51,468 nt of DNA from a bacterium (GCA_030646565.1 JAUSLA010000015.1:1-51468), one strand, 5' to 3'; shown: positions 22,701-30,681, numbered from the stretch's first letter. Notes: generated by a model not told the origin, from the letters alone. Program-made: numbers and translations.

Positions 22701-23048
22701 TTATCCGTTTACCTTCTCTATTATTTTTGTGAAAATTTGCGGATTGTTTTGAGCCAAATTTGAGAGAATTTTTCTGTCCAAGGCGATATTTTTTTGCTTT
22801 AATCCGTAAATAAATTTGCTATAAGAAATTCCCTGCTCTCGGCAGGCAGCGTTAATTTTGATTTGCCAAAGCGCTCTTTTTTCTCTTTTTTTAACTCTTC
22901 TGTCGCGATAAGCGTATTTCCAAGCATGGTAGAGCGCGTCTTTTGCCAATTTATATTTTGCTTTTCTTCCCCAACGAAAACCCTTGGCATATTTTAGCAG
23001 ATGCTTTCTTTTTTTGTGGGCAATTTTTCCTCTTTTTACTCTCGCCAT
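22701..23048 (-). CDS. rplT: Large-subunit ribosomal protein bL20
   Basis: Early-assembly 23S rRNA-binding protein. Nearly the whole family sequence is recognisable: MARVKRG, HKKRKHLLKYAKGFRWGRKAKYKLAKDAL, YAYRDRRVKKREKRALWQIKINAACREQGISYSKFI and LDRKILSNLA. At 115 residues it is normal length. It is last in the infC-rpmI-rplT order known from many bacteria, where L20 represses the operon by binding its mRNA. It starts 10 bp after the rpmI stop. Confidence 0.97.
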   Translation of the reverse strand: MARVKRGKIAHKKRKHLLKYAKGFRWGRKAKYKLAKDALYHAWKYAYRDRRVKKREKRALWQIKINAACREQGISYSKFIYGLKQKNIALDRKILSNLAQNNPQIFTKIIEKVNG

Positions 23049-23058
23049 GGTTAGCTTA

Positions 23059-23247
23059 TTAGCTTTTTAGCAATTGTTTTATTTTTTTAGCTTCGTTTTT
23101 TGAAACTTCAATTAATTTCCGCCTTTTTCTTATTTTCTTTCCCGATTTTTTTGCCAGAAAATGGTCAAGACCGGTAGATCTTCTTAATATCTTGCCGGTT
23201 TTAGTGAATTTGAAGCGTTTTAAGATTGATTTTCGTATTTTCCCCAT
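23059..23247 (-). CDS. rpmI: Large-subunit ribosomal protein bL35
   Basis: A 62-residue, strongly basic protein with the bL35 pattern SILKRFKFTKTGKILRRSTGLDHFLAKKSGKKIRKRRK, ending in a lysine-rich helix. It lies between infC and rplT on the same strand, the standard order. A family A element (23249-23305) fills the gap between infC and this gene and abuts the start codon, leaving no usual Shine-Dalgarno, so initiation may depend on coupling or on a leaderless or processed end. Confidence 0.95.
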   Translation of the reverse strand: MGKIRKSILKRFKFTKTGKILRRSTGLDHFLAKKSGKKIRKRRKLIEVSKNEAKKIKQLLKS

Positions 23248-23248
23248 A

Positions 23249-23305
23249 AATCGAGTCCTGCTTTGCGGGACGAAGATGAAGATGAGGACGAAGTCCTCAT
23301 CGCCT
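23249..23305 (+). repeat. Family A element between infC and rpmI
   Basis: CGAGTCCTGC-TTT-GCGGGACGAAGATG then GATGAGGACGAAGTCCTCATCGCCTA. It occupies almost the whole intergenic gap of the ribosomal operon. Confidence 0.9.
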
Positions 23306-23306
23306 A

Positions 23307-23816
23307 TTAACCTTTTGCGATAACGATTGTCAATCCTCTTGGCTCTCTTTTCAATTCCCGTTCAATTTTTATCGGGATAAATCCATCTATAATATTCAAG
23401 AATTTATTCATTTTCTCCCTGGCAAGATTCTGAAAGGCCTTTTCCCGGCCCCTAAGGCGCAGTTCAACAAAAATCCTATCCCCTTTTTTCAAAAATTTTT
23501 CCGCCTGGCGAGCCCTTACTTCCAAGTCATGAATAGAGATATTATAGCTCAATCTTATTCCTTTCGTTTCTCCCCCCACGTGTTTTTTGGCCTCTTTTTC
23601 TCTTTTCTCTTCCTGATAAAGATATTTGCCAAAATCTCCCAATTTACATACGGGCGGATCCACTTTTTCGGTAACCTGTATTAAGTCCAAATTGCGCTCC
23701 TGGGCCATTCGCCCGGCTTCCTCAAAACTAACAATGCCCAGTTGTTTTCCAGTTTCGTCAATTAATCTCACTTGAGCAGCTCTTATTTGGTTGTTGACTA
23801 ATATTCTTTTGTTCAA
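23307..23816 (-). CDS. infC: Translation initiation factor IF-3, non-AUG start
   Basis: IF-3 binds the 30S subunit and rejects wrong start codons. The N-terminal domain VNNQIRAAQVRLIDETGKQLGIV, the linker and the C-terminal domain (GDFGKYLYQEEKREKEAKKH, KGIRLSYNISIHDLEVRARQAEKFLKKGDRI, LRGREKAF) are all present, in 169 residues. The apparent start is TTG (23814-23816); no in-frame ATG precedes the conserved part. In E. coli, infC starts with AUU, and IF-3 represses its own synthesis through that codon, so a similar loop is plausible. The start lies only 12 nt after the tmRNA 3' end, and no promoter is seen between them. Confidence 0.95.
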   Translation of the reverse strand: MNKRILVNNQIRAAQVRLIDETGKQLGIVSFEEAGRMAQERNLDLIQVTEKVDPPVCKLGDFGKYLYQEEKREKEAKKHVGGETKGIRLSYNISIHDLEVRARQAEKFLKKGDRIFVELRLRGREKAFQNLAREKMNKFLNIIDGFIPIKIERELKREPRGLTIVIAKG

Positions 23817-23828
23817 GATTTTCGATTG

Positions 23829-24179
23829 TGGAGATGGCGGGATTTGGACCCGCGTCTGAAGAGTTTGGCTAAAATAATTCTACAAGCTTAGTTTGGTTTA
23901 ATAAAAAACATAGAATTAAAACCAGACAAAACTTCTATATCTTTAATCCATCCATTTTCAGCGGTTTTTCTGGATTAAGAAAAGCCGCTTATCTCGCTGA
24001 TTTTTGACACTCATTTCCGCATAGCGAGAATCATCGGAACTGAATGGTCCAGCTACTTAAGCGTAAGCTAGGACGGGTTGTTTGAATAAGTTGGCACTTA
24101 TCCGATTGTTAGTTTTTACAAGAGCTAACAACTTGGCTTGCGTATTTCAGTTCATTCTTCATCGAAGCCATTCATCCCC
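23829..24179 (-). ncRNA. ssrA: tmRNA (SsrA) with tag ANLFKQPVLAYA
   Basis: Rescues stalled ribosomes and tags the unfinished protein. The tRNA-like ends pair: 5' GGGGATG (to 24179) with 3' CATCTCC (from 23830), with the T-arm GCGGGTCCAAATCCCGC and the 5' block GAATGGCTTCGATG. The discriminator is A, but CCA is not encoded (CAA follows). The PK1 pseudoknot matches E. coli in layout (TTGTTAG stem and CAAG/CTTG pairing). The tag frame 24057-24095 starts at resume codon GCC, preceded by ATAAGT like the usual ATAGTC determinant, and ends GCT TAA. The resume codon is set by that analogy. smpB lies just upstream on the same strand. Confidence 0.93.
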
Positions 24180-24244
24180 TCTATACAAAGATTTCAAAAA
24201 AATCTTTGTCGAGCCCGACCCCGTTACGAGCGGGGTATAGGGCA
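24180..24244 (-). promoter_or_regulatory. Two hairpins between smpB and tmRNA
   Basis: CCCCG-CTCGTAA-CGGGG and ACAAAGATTT-TTTTG-AAATCTTTGT lie between the smpB stop and the tmRNA 5' end. They may guide 5' processing of a joint transcript or end the smpB mRNA. The first resembles a minimal family B hairpin and contains TAACGGGGT. Confidence 0.55.
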
Positions 24245-24691
24245 TTATCTCATTTTTAGCTCTTTTGCAATTTCCCTCTTGGTTTCCCGTTTTTTTATTG
24301 CCTCTCTCTTGTCAGCTGTCTTCTTTCCCTTTGCCAGTCCGAATTCCAGTTTTATTCTTCTTTTTACATTATATACCCTTAGCGGCGTCAAAGTCAACCC
24401 TTTTTGTTTTGTTTTGCCGATTAGGTATTTTATTTCCGCTTTTTTCAAAAGCAGCTTCTTTGGCCTTTCTTCTTCATAGTCCTCGGGCGCGTTTTTAGGC
24501 TGATAGGCCGGGACTTTCGCCCCGACCCAGAAAGCTTCCTCTCCTCTTAAAATAACATAAGATCCGGCTAAATTCACTTTGCCCGCTTTTATTGATTTTA
24601 CTTCCTGGCCGAGCAGAGAAATCCCTGCCTCAAACTTTTCCAGGATTTCATAATTGAAATAAGCCTTTTTATTCTCAGCAAATATTTTCAC
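24245..24691 (-). CDS. smpB: SsrA-binding protein SmpB
   Basis: Partner that carries tmRNA to stalled ribosomes. Conserved blocks are FAENKKAYFNYEILEKFEAGISLLGQEVKS, the OB-fold core GKVNLAGSYVILRGEEAFWVGAKVPAY, then RPKKLLLKKAEIKYL and the basic C-terminal tail GKKTADKREAIKKRE that reads the empty mRNA channel. The length (148) is normal. The start is GTG (24689-24691), and the codons before it include CTACGGGG close to the start. A TATAAT box at 24708-24713 is about 17 nt upstream, so the leader is very short. tmRNA follows directly. Confidence 0.96.
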   Translation of the reverse strand: MKIFAENKKAYFNYEILEKFEAGISLLGQEVKSIKAGKVNLAGSYVILRGEEAFWVGAKVPAYQPKNAPEDYEEERPKKLLLKKAEIKYLIGKTKQKGLTLTPLRVYNVKRRIKLEFGLAKGKKTADKREAIKKRETKREIAKELKMR

Positions 24692-24967
24692 CCCGTAGAA
24701 GTCTGTTATTATATAGCCTACAGCTAATTTTAGACAGACCTTTGTCTTTTTAATTCTATCCCGTTATTACAGAGCAGAAAAAATTTTTTATAATTTTTTC
24801 TGCCAAAGACCTCTAACGGGGTTCATCTCTTTTATTTTAGCAAAAAATGATATAAACCCCGTTAGAAGTCATCATTTTTTGCTAAATTCATTTTACCTCT
24901 TTATTCTATCTTAAACTGATTATTTTTCAATCTTGATTTTGAATTTCTAACGGGGTAAACTTAAACT
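24692..24967. promoter_or_regulatory. smpB-argS divergent control region with repeated CTAACGGGG and interleaved inverted repeats
   Basis: The motif TCTAACGGGGT occurs at 24812-24823 (plus), 24855-24866 (minus), 24946-24956 (plus, inside the argS promoter spacer) and, less one base, at the smpB start (minus, about 24688-24698). The argS promoter is TTGATT (24933-24938), 17 bp, TAAACT (24956-24961), 6 nt from the ATG. Inverted pairs 24812/24855 (12 bp) and 24839-24851/24871-24883 (13 bp) interleave, so they form either a pseudoknot or exclusive hairpins. A third perfect 12-bp hairpin lies at 24774-24803. Confidence 0.7.
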
Positions 24968-26581
24968 ATGCTTCGTCAAGAAATCATAAAATTAATAGAA
25001 AAGGCAATAAAAGAGCTTCGAAAAGAAAAAAAGTTATCTAAATTTGACATTGGCAAAATACAAGTTGAATGTCCGGAAAACGGGATTAACGGCGATTACG
25101 CCGCAAATATAGCGATGGCGATTGCGAAAATTGAGAAAAATAACCCGATGGGAACAGCGGAGAATATCAAATCCCAAATCTTAAATCTCAAATCCGGGCT
25201 TTTTGAAAAAATCGAAATAGCGAAGCCCGGCTTTATAAATTTTTTTGTTTCCAAAGAATATTTGCAAAATCAAATTGGAGTAATTCTAAAGCAAAAGGAA
25301 TCCTTCGGCAAGCTTAGGATTGGCCGCGGCCAAAAAGTTAATATAGAATTTATTTCAGCTAATCCTACGGGTCCCCTGACGGTTGGAAACGCCCGGGGCG
25401 GGCCCTTTGGAGATGTTTTAGGAAATGTTTTGAAAAAAGCCGGATTTAAAGTAAAAAAGACATATTACGTTAATGATTATGGAATGCAAATTTTAACGCT
25501 CGGCCATTCCGTTTTAAAAGATGAAAAAGCCCAATATAAAGGAGATTATATTGATTATTTAAATAAAAAAATAAAAGAGAAAGATCCCTATCAAGCGGGC
25601 AAGGAAGCGGCAGAAATGATTATTAAGAGAATGATTAAAAAAACAACCGATAAAATGGGCATTAGATTCAATGAATGGATTTGGGAAAGCGAGTTTCATA
25701 AGTCGGGAGCCGTAGACAAAGTTTTAGAATTTTTGAAGAGCAAAAATTTAATTTATAAAAAAGAAGGAGCCTTGTGGTTTAAATCATCAAAATTCGGAGA
25801 CTCCAGAGACAGGGTGGTGAGAAAACAAGACGGCTTGAAAACTTATTTGGCCGGGGATATCGCTTTCCATCAATATAAATTTGAAAAATTTGACAAGGCC
25901 ATCAATGTCTGGGGTTCAGATCATTCGGGCGATGTAGCCGGATTGCAGGCGGTTGCTGCCGCTCTCGGCCATAAAGGAAAGCTTGATATTATTCTTTTGC
26001 AGTTTGTCACTTTGTCTGAAGGAAAAGAAAAGCTGAAAATGTCAAAAAGATTAGGAGTTTATGTAGCGATGGACACATTGCTTAAGGAGGTGGGTTCTGA
26101 TATAGTTAGATTTATTTTTCTCCAAAAATCAGCAGGCTCTCACTTAAATTTTGATTTGTCTTTGGCAAAAGAGCAATCGCAAAAAAATCCCGTATATTAT
26201 ATCCAATACGCTTTCGCCAGAATATGCAGTATTCTCAAAAAATATGAAACGGAAAAAAACGGAGAAGCAATAACAGTGTCTTTAATTATACAATCTTCTC
26301 TTTGTAAATTTATTATTCATCCTACGGAACTGGAGCTTATCAAGCAGCTTTTAAGATTTCCAGAAATTATTGAAGATACAGCCAACGATTATCAGGTTCA
26401 AAGGTTGCCGCAATATGCTTTGGATTTAGCATCCGCCTTCCATCGATTTTACCGGGACTGCAAGGTTGTCTCCGAGGGAGAGGATTTAACCCAAGCTCGT
26501 TTATTGTTGGTTTTCTGTGTTAAAATTGTTCTAAAAAACACTTTAGATTTAATGGGCATATCTGCGCCGGAAAAAATGTAA
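24968..26581 (+). CDS. argS: Arginyl-tRNA synthetase with a degenerate HIGH motif
   Basis: Class I synthetase charging tRNA-Arg. The N-terminal add-domain (MLRQEIIKLIEKAI...NGDYAANIAMAIAK), the catalytic block FISANPTGPLTVGNARGG, YYVNDYG, the KMSKS site LKMSKRLGV, and the DALR-type anticodon domain (ALDLASAFHRFYRDCKVV) are in order. The usual HVGH signature reads T138-V-G-N141, losing both His residues. The context around it is intact, so the enzyme is probably active in a variant form. With 537 residues it is slightly short. It is transcribed away from smpB and is probably leaderless. Confidence 0.95.
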   Translation: MLRQEIIKLIEKAIKELRKEKKLSKFDIGKIQVECPENGINGDYAANIAMAIAKIEKNNPMGTAENIKSQILNLKSGLFEKIEIAKPGFINFFVSKEYLQNQIGVILKQKESFGKLRIGRGQKVNIEFISANPTGPLTVGNARGGPFGDVLGNVLKKAGFKVKKTYYVNDYGMQILTLGHSVLKDEKAQYKGDYIDYLNKKIKEKDPYQAGKEAAEMIIKRMIKKTTDKMGIRFNEWIWESEFHKSGAVDKVLEFLKSKNLIYKKEGALWFKSSKFGDSRDRVVRKQDGLKTYLAGDIAFHQYKFEKFDKAINVWGSDHSGDVAGLQAVAAALGHKGKLDIILLQFVTLSEGKEKLKMSKRLGVYVAMDTLLKEVGSDIVRFIFLQKSAGSHLNFDLSLAKEQSQKNPVYYIQYAFARICSILKKYETEKNGEAITVSLIIQSSLCKFIIHPTELELIKQLLRFPEIIEDTANDYQVQRLPQYALDLASAFHRFYRDCKVVSEGEDLTQARLLLVFCVKIVLKNTLDLMGISAPEKM

Positions 26582-26587
26582 AAATAT

Positions 26588-27190
26588 ATGCTAAAGTTAA
26601 AAAATCGATATTTTCTTTTGCGCCACGGCCAGTCCTTTGTAAATTTAAAAGGGCTTGTTTCTTGCTGGCCGGAAAAGATTTATTCTCCCTTAACCAAAAG
26701 AGGAGTAGAACAGGTTAAAATAACCGCAAAAAAACTGAAAAATAAGAAGATTGATTTAATCTTTTCTTCAGATATGCTAAGAACGAAACAAACCGCTCAA
26801 ATCGCCGCAAAAGCAGTGGGCTTAAAAATAAAATTTGATAAAAGATTAAGAGATATTTATATGGGAGTTTTTAACGAAAAGCCTATAAAAGAAGCAGGAA
26901 AATTCTGGGCAATTGAAGGGAAAAAGCTTTCTGCTCTGGAATATTATAAAAGGAGGTTTATAATTAATCCCCCCAAGGGAGAAAACTACATTGACGTGGA
27001 AAGGAGAATGTTGAGTTTTATTAAGGATGTGGAAAAAAAATATCAAGGAAAAAATATCTTGCTTGTTGGCCATAAGCGTCCCTTTAGCCTGCTCGAGAAA
27101 ATTATTTTAAATTTGGGCGTTAAAAAGTTTGTTGAGGAAATAATTCAGGAAAAAGAGATGAAAAACGGAGAGTTGCGCGAGATTCGGTAG
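26588..27190 (+). CDS. Histidine phosphatase superfamily protein
   Basis: A phosphoglycerate mutase-like phosphatase. The catalytic FLLRHGQSFVN, SDMLRTKQTAQI, the acidic RDIYMGVFNEKP and the second His in LLVGHKRPFSLLEKI are all present. Unlike the gpmA homologue at 6496, its RHG motif is normal. The 200 residues are typical. Substrate range in this family is broad (sugar phosphates, nucleotides, cobalamin precursors), so none is assigned. It starts 6 bp after argS and is probably co-transcribed. A family A element supplies its last residues and TAG stop. Confidence 0.87.
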   Translation: MLKLKNRYFLLRHGQSFVNLKGLVSCWPEKIYSPLTKRGVEQVKITAKKLKNKKIDLIFSSDMLRTKQTAQIAAKAVGLKIKFDKRLRDIYMGVFNEKPIKEAGKFWAIEGKKLSALEYYKRRFIINPPKGENYIDVERRMLSFIKDVEKKYQGKNILLVGHKRPFSLLEKIILNLGVKKFVEEIIQEKEMKNGELREIR

Positions 27191-27245
27191 GCGATGAGGA
27201 CTGCGTCCTCATCTTCAATCTTCGCTTTCGTTATGCGAAAGCTTG
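27180..27245 (-). repeat. Family A element between the phosphatase and ileS
   Basis: TAGGCGATGAGGACTGCGTCCTCATCTTCAATCTTCGCTTTCG then a GCTTTCG...CGAAAGC stem. It provides the TAG stop of the upstream gene and abuts the ileS start. Confidence 0.9.
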
Positions 27246-27249
27246 ATTT

Positions 27250-30200
27250 ATGGATTTAGATTTCCCGAAAATAGAAACAAAAATATTAAAATTCTGGCAA
27301 GAAAAAAAGATTTTCGAGAAGCTTCGCAAAAAAAATCAAGGCCAAAAACGCTGGTCATTTTTAGATGGGCCGATAACGGCAAACAATCCAATGGGCGTCC
27401 ATCACGCTTGGGGGAGAACATATAAAGATTTATTCCAAAGGTATAAGGCAATGCAAGGTTATGATCAAAGGTTTCAAAACGGTTTTGATTGCCAGGGCCT
27501 TTGGGTTGAGGTGGAAGTAGAAAAAGAGCTTGGTTTTAAAACAAAAAAAGATATTGAAAAATACGGCATAGCCGAATTTATTGAAAAATGCAAAGAAAGA
27601 GTGAGAAAATACTCAAAAATTCAAACTGCGCAATCTCTTCGGCTTGGCCAGTGGATGGATTGGGAAAATTCTTATTATACGATGTCTGACGAAAACAACT
27701 ATGCTATATGGCAGTTTTTAAAAAAATGTTGGCAGGGAGGCCAGGTTCGCAAGGGTCGAGACGCTATTCCTTGGTGCCCTAGATGCGAAACCGCGATTTC
27801 CCAGCACGAGATTTTAACAGAAGATTATAAAGAGGTGACGCACGAATCTATTTATCTTGAATTTCCAATCGCGGGCAGGCAAAATGAATTTTTACTCGTT
27901 TGGACAACAACTCCTTGGACTATTCCAGCCAACATCGCCGTGGCGGTGGATGAGAAATTGGATTATTCATTAGTTGAAGGCAATTCAGGCGATTTTTTCT
28001 GGCTCGCCAAAGATTTGATAAGGAATGTTTTTAAAGTCGAAGAACTACGTTCTTCTTCATCTTCGTTTTCGCCATGCGAAAACTCGATAAAAAAATATAA
28101 AAAAATTATAAAAACTGTAAAAGGTAAAGAGCTTATTGGTTTAAAATACCGGGGACCGTTTGATAATTTAGACGCAGTGCGGAAAGTTGCTGATGAGAAC
28201 CAAGACAAATTCCATTTAATTATCGCAACGGATGAGCGTATAATGCCAATATCAATTGATGAGGGTACGGGTTTGGTGCATATCGCAGTAAGCGCCGGCG
28301 AGGAAGATTTTAAACTGGGTCAAAAATATGACTTGCCGATAATTCCCGTTATTGCCGATAATGCTGATTATCTTCCCGGGTTTGGTGATTTTTCCGGGAA
28401 AAACGCTAAAAATAATCCCCGTTTGATCCTTGATTATCTGATGGAAAAGGAAAAAACAGGCGAAGATTGGGTTTTTAAAATAGCTCCCTACGTTCATCGT
28501 TATCCTGTTTGTTGGCGATGCAAAACAGAACTTGTTTGGAAGGTTGCCGATGAGTGGTATATTTCTATGGATAAATTGAGGGGTCAATTGGCTAAGGCCG
28601 CCAAAAAAATTAAATGGATTCCATCTTTTGGATTAGACAGAGAGCTTGATTGGCTGAAAAATATGCATGATTGGCTAATTTCTAAAAAGCGTTATTGGGG
28701 GCTGGCTTTACCGATTTTTGAGTGTAAAAAATGCAATAATTTTGAAGTTATTGGAAGTAAAGAAGAGTTGGAAGCGAAGGCGGTTTCCGGATGGGAGCAA
28801 TTTAAAAATCATTCTCCTCACAGACCATGGATAGATGAAGTAAAAATCAAGTGTTCAAAATGCGGCGCAATCGTTTCTCGTATTCCAGACGTCGGCAATC
28901 CCTGGCTTGACGCCGGGATTGTGCCATTTTCTACGATGGGATATTTTTCCGATAAAAGATATTGGCAAAAATGGTTTCCAGCTGATTTTATTTGCGAATC
29001 ATTTCCCGGCCAGTTTAAGAATTGGTTTTATTCTCTGATTGTAATGAGCGCGGTTTTAGAGGGCGTGGGACCCGCAAAAACAATTTTTGGCCATGCTATG
29101 GTGCGCGATGAAAAGGGAGAGGAAATGCATAAATCCAAAGGAAACGCTATATGGTTTGACGAAGCTGTGGAGAAAATTGGAGCAGAGCCTATGCGTTGGA
29201 TGTATGCAAAATCAAATCCGGCGCATAACTTGCTTTTTGGGTATAAATCTGCAGAAGAAATTAAAAGAAAATTATTAACCCTCTGGAATAATTTTATCTT
29301 TTTTAAAACTTATTCAAAAACCGAGTCCCTCCTATATCGGGACGAGGTGAAGATGAGTGCGAAGAAAAGTTTTTCTTCTTTCGTCTCGTCTTCGACTCGA
29401 CGGCCGAAGTCCTCATCGCCTTCAAGTAATATTTTAGACAAATGGATTGTGTCTTGCTTGAACAACTTGATTGAAAAAGTTACCAAAAATTTGAACGAAT
29501 ATAACGCCGCAGTAGCTGTTGCGATAGAAGATTTTTTTATAGAAGATCTCTCCTTGTGGTATATCCGGAGGTCTCGTAAAAGATTCCAAAAACCGAAAAA
29601 TGATAAAGAAAAAAAAGAGGCGGTTCAAACTCTTCGCTACGTTCTTTTAAATCTAATAAAGCTGATTGCCCCTATGATGCCATTTTTATCCGAAGAAATT
29701 TATCAAAATTTAAAAACAAAGAAATTACCAGAATCCGTCCATCTTTGCGATTGGCCAGAAGCTGATAAAAAATTCATTAATGAAAAATTAGAAAAGCAGA
29801 TGCAGGAAGTTAGAGAAATTGCCGCAAAAGCTTTGGCCGAAAGAGCCAAGACAGGAATAAAAGTCAGACAGCCGCTCGCTTCTCTTAAGATAAAATCTTT
29901 GCCTACCGGCAGACGGGTCAAAAATGATAGAGAATTACTGGAGTTGATAAAAGAAGAAGTTAATATTAAAGAGATAATCTTTGATTCTAAGATAAAAAAC
30001 GAAGTGGAGCTGGATACAAAAATTACTCCAGAACTAAAAGAAGAAGGGATTATTAGGGAGATTATCCGCAACATCCAGGACTTAAGAAAAAAGGCAGGTT
30101 TAAAGCCGGAAAACAAGATTTTAGTCGTTTATTCGGCAGGTCCTAAACTAAACAAGATTTTGGAAAGGAATAAAAAATTTCTTTTGGCGGAAGCTAAAGT

Positions 30201-30306
30201 AAAGGACTTAATTTGCGAAGATAAATTCAAAAAATCGCTTGATGCGAAAAAAGATATTATGGTCGACAAGGAAAAATTATTATTAGCGATAAAAAAAGTT
30301 GGATAA
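27250..30306 (+). CDS. ileS: Isoleucyl-tRNA synthetase with two in-frame repeat insertions
   Basis: Class I synthetase charging tRNA-Ile. Seen in order are the HIGH-like block NPMGVHHAWGRTYKD, the editing domain (WTTTPWTIPANIAVAV and DEGTGLVHIA), WYISMDKLRGQLAKA, zinc cysteines (CWRCKTE, CKKCNN and CSKCGA), the KMSKS-like HKSKGNAI and the anticodon domain. Length is 1018. Residues about 263-281 (EELRSSSSSFSPCENSIK) in the editing domain and about 690-724 near the anticodon domain (SAKKSFSSFVSSSTRRPK inside) come from family A elements. A third small insert, LPTGRRVK near residue 887, resembles a further repeat type. ATG 27250 has no Shine-Dalgarno and follows a repeat. Confidence 0.95.
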   Translation: MDLDFPKIETKILKFWQEKKIFEKLRKKNQGQKRWSFLDGPITANNPMGVHHAWGRTYKDLFQRYKAMQGYDQRFQNGFDCQGLWVEVEVEKELGFKTKKDIEKYGIAEFIEKCKERVRKYSKIQTAQSLRLGQWMDWENSYYTMSDENNYAIWQFLKKCWQGGQVRKGRDAIPWCPRCETAISQHEILTEDYKEVTHESIYLEFPIAGRQNEFLLVWTTTPWTIPANIAVAVDEKLDYSLVEGNSGDFFWLAKDLIRNVFKVEELRSSSSSFSPCENSIKKYKKIIKTVKGKELIGLKYRGPFDNLDAVRKVADENQDKFHLIIATDERIMPISIDEGTGLVHIAVSAGEEDFKLGQKYDLPIIPVIADNADYLPGFGDFSGKNAKNNPRLILDYLMEKEKTGEDWVFKIAPYVHRYPVCWRCKTELVWKVADEWYISMDKLRGQLAKAAKKIKWIPSFGLDRELDWLKNMHDWLISKKRYWGLALPIFECKKCNNFEVIGSKEELEAKAVSGWEQFKNHSPHRPWIDEVKIKCSKCGAIVSRIPDVGNPWLDAGIVPFSTMGYFSDKRYWQKWFPADFICESFPGQFKNWFYSLIVMSAVLEGVGPAKTIFGHAMVRDEKGEEMHKSKGNAIWFDEAVEKIGAEPMRWMYAKSNPAHNLLFGYKSAEEIKRKLLTLWNNFIFFKTYSKTESLLYRDEVKMSAKKSFSSFVSSSTRRPKSSSPSSNILDKWIVSCLNNLIEKVTKNLNEYNAAVAVAIEDFFIEDLSLWYIRRSRKRFQKPKNDKEKKEAVQTLRYVLLNLIKLIAPMMPFLSEEIYQNLKTKKLPESVHLCDWPEADKKFINEKLEKQMQEVREIAAKALAERAKTGIKVRQPLASLKIKSLPTGRRVKNDRELLELIKEEVNIKEIIFDSKIKNEVELDTKITPELKEEGIIREIIRNIQDLRKKAGLKPENKILVVYSAGPKLNKILERNKKFLLAEAKVKDLICEDKFKKSLDAKKDIMVDKEKLLLAIKKVG
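28038..28090 (-). repeat. Family A element in frame in the IleRS editing domain
   Basis: GTCGAAGAACTACGTTCTTCTTCATCTTCG then TTTTCGCCATGCGAAAACTCG. It is in the same reading phase as the leuS copy at 45780 (both give EExxSSSS). Confidence 0.9.
29320..29422 (+). repeat. Nested family A element in ileS
   Basis: An outer copy (CCGAGTCCC...GGGACGAGGTGAAGATGAG ... GAAGTCCTCATCGCC) is split by a 47-nt insert (29358-29404) nearly identical to the one in ftsZ. It stays in frame. Confidence 0.9.
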
Positions 30307-30308
30307 AT

Positions 30309-30680
30309 ATGTCTATAAATGATAAAAAACAAGTATTAGGTCAAGGAGGCGCAAAACCGGCCAAGCCAGATACTTCAATATTTGGAGGAAAGCCCTATTT
30401 AACAATGAATGAAGCTATATGGAAACTGAAACAGGCGTCTCCTGCTATTCCCAATGCTGGAGGCGCTACGTACTCACGGGATCAAATAAGGAAAATGGCA
30501 GAAGATGTGAAAAATGATCTGCGAAGATATGGCGCTGAAAGTTATATGGACCCCAAAAAAAATCTTCCTAAATATTTTAAAGATTTGAAAAGGAAAGAAG
30601 TTTCGGCTCCGACTACAGCTGAAAAAATAGAAGCAAGAAAAAAGATGGATTTTTTGAGCAAACACTTATTGGGCAAGTAA
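30309..30680 (+). CDS. Uncharacterised basic protein, 123 residues
   Basis: No family recognised. The chain is soluble and mostly helical after a flexible Gly/Lys/Pro start (VLGQGGAKPAKPDTSIFGG). It contains YSRDQIRKMAEDVKNDLRRYGAES and KNLPKYFKDLKRKEV, and ends in a basic helix. It starts 2 nt after the ileS stop, and recO starts 1 nt after its own stop, so all three are one operon. This order suggests a housekeeping role, perhaps with nucleic acid, but nothing in the sequence proves it. Confidence 0.75.
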   Translation: MSINDKKQVLGQGGAKPAKPDTSIFGGKPYLTMNEAIWKLKQASPAIPNAGGATYSRDQIRKMAEDVKNDLRRYGAESYMDPKKNLPKYFKDLKRKEVSAPTTAEKIEARKKMDFLSKHLLGK

Positions 30681-30681
30681 A

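Noticed and set aside
26588..27190. Second phosphoglycerate mutase
   Set aside because: The protein has the general histidine phosphatase motifs but not the GpmA-specific blocks (NKENRFTGWTDV), so only the superfamily is named.
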